Of a stretch of 32,649 bases of DNA, positions 22,057-31,193 are shown in pieces (the stretch's first letter is position 1; every line of letters begins with the position of its first letter). The stretch comes from an uncultured Alphaproteobacteria bacterium (GTDB lineage Bacteria; Pseudomonadota; Alphaproteobacteria; Micropepsales; Micropepsaceae). The position numbers and the translations under genes were made by a program. Below the pieces are notes generated by a model. The model saw only the letters and a list, made by a program, of their open reading frames with translations. It did not search any database and was not told the DNA's origin. Location: NCBI GenBank assembly GCA_903862715.1, contig CAIOYY010000042.1, positions 1 to 32,649 on the forward strand. The letters run 5' to 3'.

Positions 22057-23370
22057 CTAGATTAAGCCTGTACGGTCGGGGAAGCGGCGGCGAAAAGAAT
22101 CCACAAGCCCGGCATCGCCCGCGAGTGTAAGGACCTGACCCGTTTCGGTGTCCCGGCGCTCAACCACGCGGCCATTGGCATAGGCCCAGGCGAGCCCCGC
22201 GCCATCTTCGTTCGGCAGCGTCAGGCGGAAATGGATTTCCCGCGCGCTCAAATGGCGCTCAAGCGTCGTCAGGAGGTCGTCGGCGCCCTCGCCCGTCAGC
22301 GCCGACACGGCGACCGTCTCGCGCGGGCGCTGGCGGTTCTTCAGAAGCAGAGCCTCGCGGACATCGGGATCAAGGAGATCGATCTTGTTCATCACCTCAA
22401 GAACGGGATGTTCAGAATCCTCCTCGACGCCCAGCTCCTCAAGCACCTTCTCGACGTCCCGCTTCTGGGCCTCGCTGTCTTCGTGGGCGGCGTCGCGGAC
22501 ATGGAGAATGATGTCGGCGGTCAGCACCTCTTCCAGTGTCGCGCGGAAGGCAGCGACGAGCTGGGTCGGCAGATCGGAGATGAACCCCACCGTGTCGGAG
22601 AGAATGATCCGGCGGCCGCCCTTCAACACGACCGCCCGCATGGTGGGGTCGAGGGTAGCGAACAGAAGGTCCTTGGCCAGAACTTCGGATTCGGTCAGGC
22701 GGTTGAACAGGGTCGATTTGCCCGCATTGGTGTAGCCGACCAGAGCCACGATCGGGAACGGGACGCGCTTTCGCGCCTGACGGTGAAGGCCGCGGGTGCG
22801 CTTCACCTCCTCCAGTTCTTTCTTAATCTTGGCGATGCGCTCGCCGATCAGCCGGCGGTCGGTTTCGATCTGGGTTTCGCCCGGACCGCCCAAAAAGCCG
22901 AAGCCGCCGCGCTGGCGTTCCAGATGGGTCCAGGACCGCACAAGGCGCGAGCGCTGATAGGTCAGATGGGCGAGTTCGACCTGCAGCCTGCCTTCCTTGG
23001 TGGCGGCGCGCTCACCGAAAATTTCCAGGATGAGCGCCGTCCGGTCGAGGACTTTCGCGTTCCACTGCTTCTCGAGGTTGCGCTGCTGCACCGGGGTGAG
23101 CGTCGCGTTGACAATGACAACTTCGGGCTCGGCCTCGTTGATCAGCGCCTTGATCTCATCGACTTTGCCCGACCCGATCAGGGTTGCCGGCGTCGCCCGG
23201 CCGATGACGGCGATAAGCGCGTGAACGACATCGAGTCCAATGGCGGCGGTCAGTGCGACCGCTTCTTCGAGACGCGCATCATTGCTGCGTAAGGTGGTGT
23301 GGCCCGCGCTGTCGGATTTGAACGCGACATGCAGCACCAGCGCGCGCGCGGAACCGCGCTGCGACGACAC
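22057..23370 (-). CDS. hflX: GTPase HflX
   Basis: A 437-residue GTPase that splits stalled or heat-damaged 70S ribosomes. The start is a GTG at 23370, 23 bases after the hfq stop. The N-terminal HflX domain (about 25-120) contains TLIGSGKVDEIKAL and VIVNATLTPVQQRNLE. A coiled, basic linker follows, with the conserved GGFGFLGGPGETQIETDRR (155-173). The G domain has G1 GYTNAGKST (212-220), G3 DTVGF (about 259-263) and G4 NKID (328-331). The C-terminal domain is of usual length. The order hfq-hflX is conserved in proteobacteria. Confidence 0.96.
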   Translation of the reverse strand: MSSQRGSARALVLHVAFKSDSAGHTTLRSNDARLEEAVALTAAIGLDVVHALIAVIGRATPATLIGSGKVDEIKALINEAEPEVVIVNATLTPVQQRNLEKQWNAKVLDRTALILEIFGERAATKEGRLQVELAHLTYQRSRLVRSWTHLERQRGGFGFLGGPGETQIETDRRLIGERIAKIKKELEEVKRTRGLHRQARKRVPFPIVALVGYTNAGKSTLFNRLTESEVLAKDLLFATLDPTMRAVVLKGGRRIILSDTVGFISDLPTQLVAAFRATLEEVLTADIILHVRDAAHEDSEAQKRDVEKVLEELGVEEDSEHPVLEVMNKIDLLDPDVREALLLKNRQRPRETVAVSALTGEGADDLLTTLERHLSAREIHFRLTLPNEDGAGLAWAYANGRVVERRDTETGQVLTLAGDAGLVDSFRRRFPDRTGLI

Positions 23371-23393
23371 GAAGCCAAATTCTTCGGATCTGG

Positions 23394-23645
23394 TCAGACC
23401 GTCTCCGCGGCAGGCAATTCCTGATCCTGCAACTGAACGGGGCCCATCGGCATCACGGTGGAGATCGCGTGCTTGTAAACGAGTTGAACCTGACCGTCCC
23501 TGCGTAAAAGCACGCAGAAATTATCGAACCAGGTGATGTTGCCCTGAAGCTTGACGCCATTGACGAGATATATCGTCACCGCAGTTTTGCTTTTGCGGAC
23601 CGCATTTAAAAAGGTGTCTTGAAGGTTTTGTGGTTTTTCGTTCAT
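23394..23645 (-). CDS. hfq: RNA chaperone Hfq
   Basis: An 83-residue Sm-like protein from ATG 23645 that forms a hexamer and pairs small RNAs with mRNAs. It contains the Sm1 region with the conserved [20 protein letters not shown] and [20 protein letters not shown], and the Sm2 motif VYKHAIST. The tail after [10 protein letters not shown] is short, as in many alphaproteobacteria. It stands before hflX (23-base gap) and after the aminotransferase (131-base gap), a gap long enough for its own promoter. TATATG at about 23714-23719 on the minus strand might be a -10 box, but no good -35 was seen. Confidence 0.97.
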   Translation of the reverse strand: MNEKPQNLQDTFLNAVRKSKTAVTIYLVNGVKLQGNITWFDNFCVLLRRDGQVQLVYKHAISTVMPMGPVQLQDQELPAAETV

Positions 23646-23776
23646 GGGTGGGCCCCATTTGTTTTCGCGTTTGAAATGACGGCAAGGCGGGAAAGCCGTG
23701 CCAGATCCAAAGCATATAGGCCTTCTTTCGCTTTGCGAAGGACTATGTCTGTAAATTCTTATGAAGGCAGCGGGTC

Positions 23777-24670
23777 TTAGGCCATCGACTCTTTTTGGGA
23801 CAAATCGCGGTAAAGCGCCTGCAGCCGGGCAGCAACGGGCCCGGGTTTGCCCTCCCCGACCTTCCTTCCATCGATGGTGATCACCGGCATGACGCCGCCG
23901 GTGGCCGAGGTCAGGAACGCCTCCCGGGCGGTATAGGCCTCCTCCAAGGAGAAAGCGCGTTCCTCGATGGCGACATCGGCGGCGGCGCGCAAGGCGACGC
24001 TCCTGGTGACGCCGGGAAGGATGTTGTCGTGGAGCGCACGGGTGACGGCATGGCCGTCCGCCGTCACGATCCAGGCATTGGTCGAGGAGCCCTCGGTAAC
24101 GAAGCCGTTTGCGTCCACGAACCACGCCTCATAGGCACCCCGTTTCTTCGCGTCGGTCTTGGCGAGGACGTTGGGCAGCAGCGCGGTCGATTTGATGTCA
24201 CAGCGCCCCCAGCGGTTTTCGGGCGTCGTGACGACGGCGACCCCGGCCGCGCGGCGTTTCTCGATGGCTTTGGGATCGATCCGTTTCGCGGTGACGATCA
24301 GCAGCGGATGCATGGCGTCGGTGGCGGCGTGGTCGCGCGTTGCTTCGCCGCGTGTCACCTGGAGATAGAGAAAACCATCGCGGAGATAATTGCGTCGTGC
24401 GACCTCGCGCAGGACAATTTTCAGCGCATCCGGGACCATCGGCATGGAGATTCCGAGCTCGGACAGGCTGCGTTCGAGACGGACAAGATGCGGCGCCTCA
24501 TCCATGACGCGCCCGCCCTGAACCGCGCAAACCTCGTAGACACTATCGGCGAATTGCAGGCCGCGGTCTTCGATATGAACCGACGCCTCGCCATGCGCGA
24601 TGTATCGCCCGCCGACATAGGCGATGCGGCCGGGCGGCGCGCGATGCCCCCTTGAATGCGACATCATCAT
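23777..24670 (-). CDS. dat: D-amino-acid aminotransferase (class IV PLP enzyme)
   Basis: A 297-residue fold-type IV aminotransferase that swaps amino groups between D-amino acids (such as D-Ala) and keto acids. It opens with [23 protein letters not shown], and [12 protein letters not shown] is the family entry. The PLP lysine is in [33 protein letters not shown] and [10 protein letters not shown] are the phosphate-cup and C-terminal signatures. Length is typical. The start is four bases after the ntrX stop, so the gene is very probably part of the ntr transcript, a known alphaproteobacterial order. An alternative start among the first three Met codons cannot be excluded. Confidence 0.9.
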   Translation of the reverse strand: MMMSHSRGHRAPPGRIAYVGGRYIAHGEASVHIEDRGLQFADSVYEVCAVQGGRVMDEAPHLVRLERSLSELGISMPMVPDALKIVLREVARRNYLRDGFLYLQVTRGEATRDHAATDAMHPLLIVTAKRIDPKAIEKRRAAGVAVVTTPENRWGRCDIKSTALLPNVLAKTDAKKRGAYEAWFVDANGFVTEGSSTNAWIVTADGHAVTRALHDNILPGVTRSVALRAAADVAIEERAFSLEEAYTAREAFLTSATGGVMPVITIDGRKVGEGKPGPVAARLQALYRDLSQKESMA

Positions 24671-24674
24671 GTCG

Positions 24675-26084
24675 TCACGCGTCGTAGCCGGGATCGGAAC
24701 GGCCCGATGACACGCCGAGCGATTTCAGTTTGCGATGAAGGGCCGAACGCTCCATGCCGACAAAGGACGCGGTGCGCGAGATGTTACCGCCGAAACGGTT
24801 GATCTGCGCGAGGAGATAATCGCGTTCGAAAATTTCGCGCGCCTCGCGCAAAGGTAGCGTGATCACAAGATCGGTGCGACTGCCCTTCCCGTTCGACGCG
24901 CCATTGACGTTGGACGGCAGAAGATCGGCCGATATCGCTTCCGCGGCGTCGTCCGTGGCGAGGATCAGCAGGCGCTCGACGATGTTGCGAAGCTGACGGA
25001 TATTGCCGGGCCAATGATAGGCCTGAAGGACCGCCATCGCTTCAGGCGAAATTTCGCGCATGGGAAGGCCGGAGGACACCGATAAGCGCTGCATGAAATG
25101 CGCGACAAGTTCCGGAATGTCCTCGCGCCGTTCGGCGAGCGCCGGCACGCGCACGGGAACGACATTCAGGCGATGATAGAGATCCTCGCGGAAACGTCCC
25201 TGGTCGATTTCCTCGCGCAGATCCCGTGTCGACGATGAGACCACCCGCACATCGACCTGAACGCGGGTCGAGCCGCCGATGCGCTGGAAGGTCTGGTCTA
25301 TCAACACACGCAGAATCTTCCCTTGAGTCTCCAAAGGCATGTCGGCGACTTCGTCGAGGAACAACGTGCCGCCATGCGCGAGTTCCAGAAGCCCGATCTT
25401 GCGTGAGCCGTCTTCGTTTTCGACGCCGAACAATTCGATCTCGATGCGCGCCGCCGCCATCATCGCGCAATTGATCGCGACAAAGGCATGATCGCCGCGA
25501 CGCGAACGCGAATGGATGAGACGCGCCGTCATTTCCTTACCCGATCCCGAGGGACCTGCGATCAGAATGCGGCTCCCTGTGGGGGCGACCTTGTCGACCA
25601 GCTGGTTGAGCTGGGTGATGGCGGTCGAGTTACCGACGAGTTCGAGCTGGTCGCCCGCCTTCAATTTCAGTTCCTCGATTTCACGGCGAAGCTTGGCGGC
25701 TTCCAGCGCACGGCGCACGACATGGCAAAGGCGGTCGGCCTTGAAGGGCTTCTCAATAAAATCATAGGCGCCCTTCTTGATCGCAGCGACGGCGGTCTCG
25801 ATCGTGCCGTGACCGCTGATGATGACGACCGGAAGATCCGGGTGTTCGCGCTTCAGCACATCGAGCAACTGGATGCCGTCGAGACGGCTGCCCTGCAGCC
25901 AGACATCGAGCACCACGAGATGCGGTCGCCGCTGCGCGATGGACGACAGCGCGCCATCGGAATCCGACGCGGCGCGCGTCAGAAATCCTTCATCCGAGAG
26001 AATGCCCGCCATTAACTCCCGAATGTCGATTTCATCATCGACGACGAGAATATCAGACGTGACCGGCGATCCGTTCCTGCTCAT
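24675..26084 (-). CDS. ntrX: Response regulator NtrX
   Basis: A 469-residue NtrC-family response regulator. ATG 26084 is chosen because the receiver domain starts at once (DILVVDDEIDIREL); it overlaps the end of ntrY by 32 bases. The phosphoacceptor is Asp60 in LVVLDVWLQG. The AAA+ domain has GPSGSGKEMTARLIH and [13 protein letters not shown]. The GAFTGA loop that contacts sigma-54 is not there; that place reads ELFGVENEDGSRKIGLLELAHG. The C-terminal Fis-type HTH ends ISRTASFVGMERSALHRKLKSLG. NtrX regulates nitrogen, redox and envelope genes in alphaproteobacteria, mostly without sigma-54, as the lost loop implies. Confidence 0.95.
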   Translation of the reverse strand: MSRNGSPVTSDILVVDDEIDIRELMAGILSDEGFLTRAASDSDGALSSIAQRRPHLVVLDVWLQGSRLDGIQLLDVLKREHPDLPVVIISGHGTIETAVAAIKKGAYDFIEKPFKADRLCHVVRRALEAAKLRREIEELKLKAGDQLELVGNSTAITQLNQLVDKVAPTGSRILIAGPSGSGKEMTARLIHSRSRRGDHAFVAINCAMMAAARIEIELFGVENEDGSRKIGLLELAHGGTLFLDEVADMPLETQGKILRVLIDQTFQRIGGSTRVQVDVRVVSSSTRDLREEIDQGRFREDLYHRLNVVPVRVPALAERREDIPELVAHFMQRLSVSSGLPMREISPEAMAVLQAYHWPGNIRQLRNIVERLLILATDDAAEAISADLLPSNVNGASNGKGSRTDLVITLPLREAREIFERDYLLAQINRFGGNISRTASFVGMERSALHRKLKSLGVSSGRSDPGYDA

Positions 26085-28323
26085 GCAACACCTTGTTATC
26101 GTTTTTAACGGTCTGAACCAGTGGGAAAACCATGCGCATGATCGCCCCCGGCGCTTCGCCTTCGGATTGATCACGCGTATCGGCGAGCTGAAGCTCGCCG
26201 CCATGGTCTTCCATTATCTTGCGCACGATAGCGAGGCCGAGGCCTGTGCCCTTCGCGCGTGTCGTGACATAGGGTTCGGTCAGGCGATTGCGATGTTCCG
26301 GCGGAAGGCCGACACCATTATCGCGCACCGAGATGGTGAGTTTGCCTTTCGCGACGGTGATACCAATGATGATCCGTCCCGGGGTCTTGTCGTCGGTGGC
26401 GAGCCGCGCGGTAATCGCCTCGCCCGCATTCTTTAGCACATTGGTCAAAGCCTGACTGACCAGCCGCCCATCGCATTCAATGGAGATCGGTGTTTCGGGC
26501 GCGGAGACATCGAAAACGATCTGCGGGTGGGCGATACGCTGCAGGAAGACGGCGTGGCGCACCAACTCCTGCGCTTCCTCCGCCCGGATGACGGGCGCGG
26601 GCATACGCGCGAAAGAGGAAAATTCATCGACCATGCGGCCGATATCGCCAACCTGACGAATGATCGTGTCGGTGCATTGGGTGAAGACTTCCGGTTCGGT
26701 CGTTATTTCCGAGCCATATTTACGCTTCAGTCTTTCGGCGGAGAGCTGAATCGGCGTCAGCGGGTTCTTGATTTCATGTGCGATGCGGCGCGCGACTTCG
26801 GCCCAGGCCGCGGTGCGTTGCGCCGACATCAAATCGGTGACGTCATCGAAGGTGACGACGAAACCCTGGCTGCGATCGCCCGCTTCGCGCGAGACCTGCA
26901 CATTGAGATGGCGCAGCGCGCCTTCGCGCTGCACATCCACCTGGCCTGAGGAATTGCCGTTGGGTTCGACCATGGCCTTGCGGATCAGGGCGCCGAGTTC
27001 GGGCAGCACCTTGGAATAATGCGCGCCTTCGGCGGCGGTGGGTTCGGTATCGAGAAGGCTCGACGCCATCGGATTGATCAGCGTGACATGGCCATCGCCA
27101 TCAAGGCCGACGACCCCCGACGAGACGCCCGCCAGCACCGCTTCCGTGAAACGGCGGCGCGAGTCGAGCTGCATATTGGCCTCGACAAGCTCGTTGCGCT
27201 GCCCCTCCAATTGCGCCGTCATGCGATTGAAGGCCTGTCCGAGCGAATTGATTTCGTCGCCATCCTTCGCAACGTTCACGCGCACCCGCAGATCGCCTTC
27301 GGAAACACGTCCCGCCGCCAGCGCCAGACGTCCGATGGGCGTCACGATCTTGTTCGCGGCCCACAATGCGGCCCATACCGCGCCCAGAAGGATCAGCATC
27401 GCGACGACAAGATAGAGGCCTGCGAAGCTCAATTGCATTTCGGAGCGATTCTGATCGAGCCGTTCATATTCCGATACGGCGTCGATCGTGCCCTGCTGAC
27501 GTTCGAGGACGATGGGATCGACATTGCGCGAGACGAGAAGATAGGCATCGACAAAGGCTTCGAGTTTGACGAGTGCGGATACCGCGTCCTCGTTCGGCTC
27601 GGTGATGGTGACGATCTCGCCCGATGCCGCCTGTTCGATATATTCCGGCGCGACGGGGCCACGGTCCGGCGTATCTTCGCGCCGCGCGCTGGCGAGAACG
27701 CGGCCCGTGGAGTCGATGACATAGACCGCGGGCAGCGCGCGGATCTGCGCTTCGGTCTGCAGAAGATCGCGCCAGCGCTGCTGGTCGGTCTGAAGAAGCG
27801 GCGCCGCGCGGTTAAGATCGAACTGCATCGCGCGAATGTCGTTGCGAATGACCTGGCGGTGTTCGTCGACATAGGCGTTGGCGACGGACACCGAATTGGC
27901 GAGCGCGGTCTGCACGCGTTCGGAAAACCATGCCTCGATACCGAGATTGAGCGAGAAGGCGGCGAAGAAGGCTACGAGAATGGCGGGAACGACGGCAATG
28001 GCGGAGAAGATGGCGACCAGACGGAAATGGAGGCGAGAGCCCACTGCTCCGCTCCGCCGCTCGGTCCAGAGTTTTGCCACCCGCCACGCAATGAGCGCGG
28101 CGAGCGTCAGGCCCAACGTAAGATCGACCAGCAAAAGAACGATGAGACCGGACGAGGTCGGGTCATAGGGCACGCGGCCCGTTATGTTGGCGTAGGTAAC
28201 GATGCCGGAAAGGATGGCGGCGATCGCGACAACGAGAGCGATCAGCGACGGGCGCGAAAGCGCACGCAACAGATCGAACGGTCCGCTCAACAAACGCGAA
28301 CGCAATACCGACGTACCGGCCAT
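26053..28323 (-). CDS. ntrY: Sensor histidine kinase NtrY
   Basis: A 756-residue membrane sensor kinase and cognate partner of NtrX. ATG 28323 is preferred over an upstream ATG (28380) because it leads quickly into the first membrane segment. Three or four hydrophobic segments precede residue 320, with a large periplasmic loop. A HAMP region (IVTPIGRLALAAGRVSEGDL), a PAS domain (LAGVSSGVVGLDGDGHVTLI), the HisKA site HEIKNPLTP (His516) and the HATPase motifs DNGVGLP and GTGLGLAIV follow. The conserved layout matches NtrY of Azospirillum and Brucella. The 3' end overlaps ntrX, which couples translation of the pair. A -24/-12-like promoter lies 60 bases upstream of the start. Confidence 0.95.
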   Translation of the reverse strand: MAGTSVLRSRLLSGPFDLLRALSRPSLIALVVAIAAILSGIVTYANITGRVPYDPTSSGLIVLLLVDLTLGLTLAALIAWRVAKLWTERRSGAVGSRLHFRLVAIFSAIAVVPAILVAFFAAFSLNLGIEAWFSERVQTALANSVSVANAYVDEHRQVIRNDIRAMQFDLNRAAPLLQTDQQRWRDLLQTEAQIRALPAVYVIDSTGRVLASARREDTPDRGPVAPEYIEQAASGEIVTITEPNEDAVSALVKLEAFVDAYLLVSRNVDPIVLERQQGTIDAVSEYERLDQNRSEMQLSFAGLYLVVAMLILLGAVWAALWAANKIVTPIGRLALAAGRVSEGDLRVRVNVAKDGDEINSLGQAFNRMTAQLEGQRNELVEANMQLDSRRRFTEAVLAGVSSGVVGLDGDGHVTLINPMASSLLDTEPTAAEGAHYSKVLPELGALIRKAMVEPNGNSSGQVDVQREGALRHLNVQVSREAGDRSQGFVVTFDDVTDLMSAQRTAAWAEVARRIAHEIKNPLTPIQLSAERLKRKYGSEITTEPEVFTQCTDTIIRQVGDIGRMVDEFSSFARMPAPVIRAEEAQELVRHAVFLQRIAHPQIVFDVSAPETPISIECDGRLVSQALTNVLKNAGEAITARLATDDKTPGRIIIGITVAKGKLTISVRDNGVGLPPEHRNRLTEPYVTTRAKGTGLGLAIVRKIMEDHGGELQLADTRDQSEGEAPGAIMRMVFPLVQTVKNDNKVLHEQERIAGHV

Positions 28324-28384
28324 ACGGTCTGTGCCTCGCTGATATCCGGGTTGGCCGCAGCCGAGCCTTGGATCAAGCACACTG

Positions 28385-28401
28385 TAGCAAAGCCACAGCC
28401 T
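28385..28401 (-). promoter_or_regulatory. Candidate sigma-54 (-24/-12) promoter for ntrYX
   Basis: The minus strand reads AGGCTGTGGCTTTGCTA. GG and GC are ten bases apart, with GGC at -24 and TTGCT at -12, close to the consensus TGGCAC-N5-TTGCA. Transcription would begin near 28375, about 50 bases before ntrY. The GC-rich genome makes chance matches possible. Confidence 0.4.
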
Positions 28402-28403
28402 GT

Positions 28404-28431
28404 TGCAATTATGTTTCGTTGCGAAATTGCA
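28404..28431. repeat. Inverted repeat upstream of ntrY
   Basis: TGCAATT (28404-28410) and AATTGCA (28425-28431) form arms around a TTTCGTTGCGAAA palindrome (28414-28426). Adjacent to the candidate -24 element, it may be a regulator binding site or a hairpin after ntrC. Confidence 0.5.
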
Positions 28432-28460
28432 TCAGGGCTAAGCCCCGGCTTGTCAAGGAC

Positions 28461-29906
28461 TTAATGGGTACGTAACCCCCTGATGACCTCGACGCCCAGT
28501 TCGCGGATCTTCTTGCGCAGGGTGTTGCGATTGACGCCCAGAAGCTGTGCCGCCCGTATCTGGTTGCCGCGCGCGGCCGCCAGCGAGATGGCAATAAGCG
28601 GTTTTTCGACCTCATGCAGGATGCGGTCATAAAGGCCCGCCGGGGGGAGGCGGTCGCCGAATTCAGCGAAATGCGTCGAGAGGTAGCGCTCGACCATCTG
28701 CGAAAGGCTGAGATCTTCCTGATCGGACACCGGGATCGTACGTCCGAGCTGTGTCAGTTCGGCGGCCACCGCATGTTCGGAAATAACCTCATCGGGGTTC
28801 AGTACAACGAGGCGGCGGACGAGATTTTCCAGTTCGCGGACATTGCCCGGCCAGGTATGGCTTTTGAGTTTTTCGATGGCCTGCGGATCGAGGCGTTTCG
28901 CCGGAAGGCCCGCCTTCTCGGATTTGTGCAGGAAGTGCCGGACGAGATCGGTGATGTCCTCTTTGCGTTCGCGCAAGGGCGGAAGGCGCATGGGGACGAC
29001 GTTCAGACGATAGAACAGATCTTCGCGGAAGAGGCCCTGCTGGATCAATTGACGTAAGTCGCGATTGGTCGCGGCGATGATGCGAACATCGGTCTTGATC
29101 GGCATGCGGCCACCGACGGTCGTGTATTCGCCCTGCTGCAGCACGCGCAACAGGCGCGTCTGTGCCTCCAGAGGCATGTCGCCGATTTCGTCGAGGAACA
29201 GTGTTCCGCCTTCGGCCTGTTCGAAACGACCAACGCCCTTTCCGGTAGCGCCGGTAAAGGCGCCGCGTTCATGGCCGAACAATTCGCTTTCGATGAGTTC
29301 TTTCGGAATGGCCGCCATGTTGACGGCAACGAAACTGCCGTTCCGGCGCTTGCCATAATCATGCAGTGCGCGCGCGACCAGTTCCTTGCCGGTACCGGAT
29401 TCACCCGAGATCATCACGGTGAGATCGGCCTGGGTGAGGCGCGCGATCACGCGATAGATTTCCTGCATCGCGGGCGAGCGACCGATCAACGGCAGGCGTT
29501 CCTCGTCGCGGTCGGGTTCCTTGATGTGATGGCCTTTATTCGTCTTGCTGAGGGCGCGCTCGACGATACCGGTGAGGTCCTTTAGGTCGAAGGGCTTGGG
29601 CAGATATTCGTAGGCGCCGCGTTCGGCGGCGGTGATGGCGGTCAGGATATTGTTCTGCGCGCTCATCACGACGACGGGAAGATCGGGCCTGAGGCGCTTG
29701 ATGCGCGGCAGAAGATCGAAGGCGTTTTCGTCGGGCAGGATCACATCGGTGATGACGAGGTTGCCCTCGCCCTGTGCGACCCAGCGCCAGAGCCCAGCGG
29801 CATTGGCCGTGGTACGCACATCATACCCCGCCCGCCCTAAAGCCTGATTGAGAACTGTACGGATGGCCGCGTCGTCGTCGGCAATCAAAATCGTGCCGTC
29901 AGTCAT
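28461..29906 (-). CDS. ntrC: Nitrogen regulator NtrC (NRI)
   Basis: A 481-residue sigma-54 activator. Start ATG 29906 overlaps the ntrB stop by eight bases. The receiver domain [17 protein letters not shown] has Asp54 in [13 protein letters not shown]. The AAA+ domain has [18 protein letters not shown], then [15 protein letters not shown] (intact GAFTGA loop) and [17 protein letters not shown]. The C-terminal Fis-type HTH is in [21 protein letters not shown]. NtrC turns on nitrogen assimilation genes when phosphorylated by NtrB in low nitrogen. It overlaps ntrB, and lies 137 bases upstream of ntrY, a gap that holds a possible promoter for the second pair. Confidence 0.97.
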   Translation of the reverse strand: MTDGTILIADDDAAIRTVLNQALGRAGYDVRTTANAAGLWRWVAQGEGNLVITDVILPDENAFDLLPRIKRLRPDLPVVVMSAQNNILTAITAAERGAYEYLPKPFDLKDLTGIVERALSKTNKGHHIKEPDRDEERLPLIGRSPAMQEIYRVIARLTQADLTVMISGESGTGKELVARALHDYGKRRNGSFVAVNMAAIPKELIESELFGHERGAFTGATGKGVGRFEQAEGGTLFLDEIGDMPLEAQTRLLRVLQQGEYTTVGGRMPIKTDVRIIAATNRDLRQLIQQGLFREDLFYRLNVVPMRLPPLRERKEDITDLVRHFLHKSEKAGLPAKRLDPQAIEKLKSHTWPGNVRELENLVRRLVVLNPDEVISEHAVAAELTQLGRTIPVSDQEDLSLSQMVERYLSTHFAEFGDRLPPAGLYDRILHEVEKPLIAISLAAARGNQIRAAQLLGVNRNTLRKKIRELGVEVIRGLRTH

Positions 29907-31047
29907 TAGGATGTCTTGCCTCTTCAGGGATTTCGGCATTTGCCGCAACGGGGAGAAGAATACGGAACACGGTGCGCCTCGGCTGCGAGTCGCATTCGAT
30001 GACGCCGCCATGATCGTTGACGATCTTGGCCACCAGCGCGAGGCCGAGGCCCGCACCATTGGTCTTGGTGGTGATGAACGGATCGAAAATATGGGGCATC
30101 AGATCGTTCGGGATGCCCGGGCCATTGTCACGAATGGTGACTTCCAGCGGCAGGCTGACGCGTTCCGTCTGACCACTCGCGGGGGTCATAACGCGCACGC
30201 CCGGACGATAGGCGGTCGTCATGACGATTTCGCCGCCTTCGACCGGAACGGCATCGGCCGCATTGCGCACGATGTTCATGAAGGCCTGGATGAGATTGTC
30301 GCGGTCGCCGAGAACGGGCGGCAGCGAGGGATCGAAAATTTCGGTGATGCGCAGACGGCGTGCGAAGCTCGTCGCTGCCACCTGGCGCACGCGGTCGAGG
30401 ACTTCGTGAATGTTCACGGGCGAACGCATCAGCGCCATGGGATCACCGAACGCTTCCATGCGATCGATGAGACCGCGAATACGGTCGGCTTCATTGCGAA
30501 TGAGCTGCGCCAGAGACCGGTCATTGTCGGTGAGCGTCTCTTCGAGCAATTGCGCGGCGCCGCGAATGCCGGCGAGCGGGTTTTTGATTTCATGCGCCAT
30601 GACGGCGGCCATGCCCGACATCGAGCGGGCGGCGCCGCGATAAAGAAGCTGGCGGTCGATGCGATGCGCGAGGCTGCGTTCCTGCAGAAGGATGATGACC
30701 CCGCCTTCGGGTTCGGGCGCGGGCGTCAGTGTGACGTCGGCGAGACGTTCGCTGGTTTTGGGTGTCGAAAGATCGACATTGCGTTCGGCGACCGAGGCGC
30801 CGCGCTCACGGGTCTGCTGAACGAGTTGAAGAAGCGGGCTTCCGAAGGGCAGAAGATCGGCTAGCCTGTGCTTCTGAAGAAGCCCCGCCCCCATCTGAAA
30901 GAATTGCTCGGCGGCGTGATTAACGTAGAGTACTTCACCCTTTGCGCCGACCATTATGATCGGCATAGGTAATGCACCGGCTATTCCCATGGGCGCTCCA
31001 CCCGTCGGGTATCCCACCTTTGAATGGACTTGAAAATTTCCAACCAT
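29899..31047 (-). CDS. ntrB: Nitrogen sensor kinase NtrB (NRII)
   Basis: A 382-residue cytosolic kinase/phosphatase of NtrC, controlled by PII proteins. ATG 31047 has GAGG six bases upstream on the minus strand; a GTG six bases earlier (31053) is an alternative. The PAS-like N-terminus ([20 protein letters not shown]) is followed by the HisKA site [19 protein letters not shown] (His152), the N box [11 protein letters not shown], the G1 box DNGPGIP, the F box IFDPFITTK and G2 GAGLGLALV. It lacks membrane segments, as is usual. In many alphaproteobacteria dusB (nifR3) precedes ntrB; here the gene stands first in its transcript, divergent from ispDF. Confidence 0.96.
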   Translation of the reverse strand: MVGNFQVHSKVGYPTGGAPMGIAGALPMPIIMVGAKGEVLYVNHAAEQFFQMGAGLLQKHRLADLLPFGSPLLQLVQQTRERGASVAERNVDLSTPKTSERLADVTLTPAPEPEGGVIILLQERSLAHRIDRQLLYRGAARSMSGMAAVMAHEIKNPLAGIRGAAQLLEETLTDNDRSLAQLIRNEADRIRGLIDRMEAFGDPMALMRSPVNIHEVLDRVRQVAATSFARRLRITEIFDPSLPPVLGDRDNLIQAFMNIVRNAADAVPVEGGEIVMTTAYRPGVRVMTPASGQTERVSLPLEVTIRDNGPGIPNDLMPHIFDPFITTKTNGAGLGLALVAKIVNDHGGVIECDSQPRRTVFRILLPVAANAEIPEEARHPND

Positions 31048-31057
31048 CGCCACCTCG

Positions 31058-31074
31058 TGCCTATATTGTAGGCA
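31058..31074. promoter_or_regulatory. 17-bp inverted repeat with NtrC-box geometry before ntrB
   Basis: TGCCTATATTGTAGGCA: TGC and GCA flank the same 11 bases as in the NtrC site TGCACCA-N3-TGGTGCA, with partial symmetry inside. It lies 11 bases upstream of the ntrB start. Confidence 0.4.
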
Positions 31075-31084
31075 TCCTCTCTAG

Positions 31085-31103
31085 TTGCCCATCCTATAGG
31101 CAA
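31085..31103. promoter_or_regulatory. Second inverted repeat in the ntrB-ispDF intergenic region
   Basis: TTGCC (31085-31089) and GGCAA (31099-31103) face each other across nine bases. Lying between the divergent ntrB and ispDF starts, it could be a regulator site for either. Confidence 0.3.
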
Positions 31104-31193
31104 AAACAAATGCTGCAAGCGCGAAATGTGTTAGGACGGCACTTATCTGCCGAGGCCTTTGCGCCAGCCCAGCGCCCCGCTTAGCTTGGCGCC

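Noticed and set aside
23680-23720. Sigma-54 promoter before hfq (TGGCACGG)
   Set aside because: The -12 GC is not at the needed ten-base spacing.
27019-28464. 481-codon open frame opposite ntrY
   Set aside because: No motif, while ntrY has the full set of kinase motifs.
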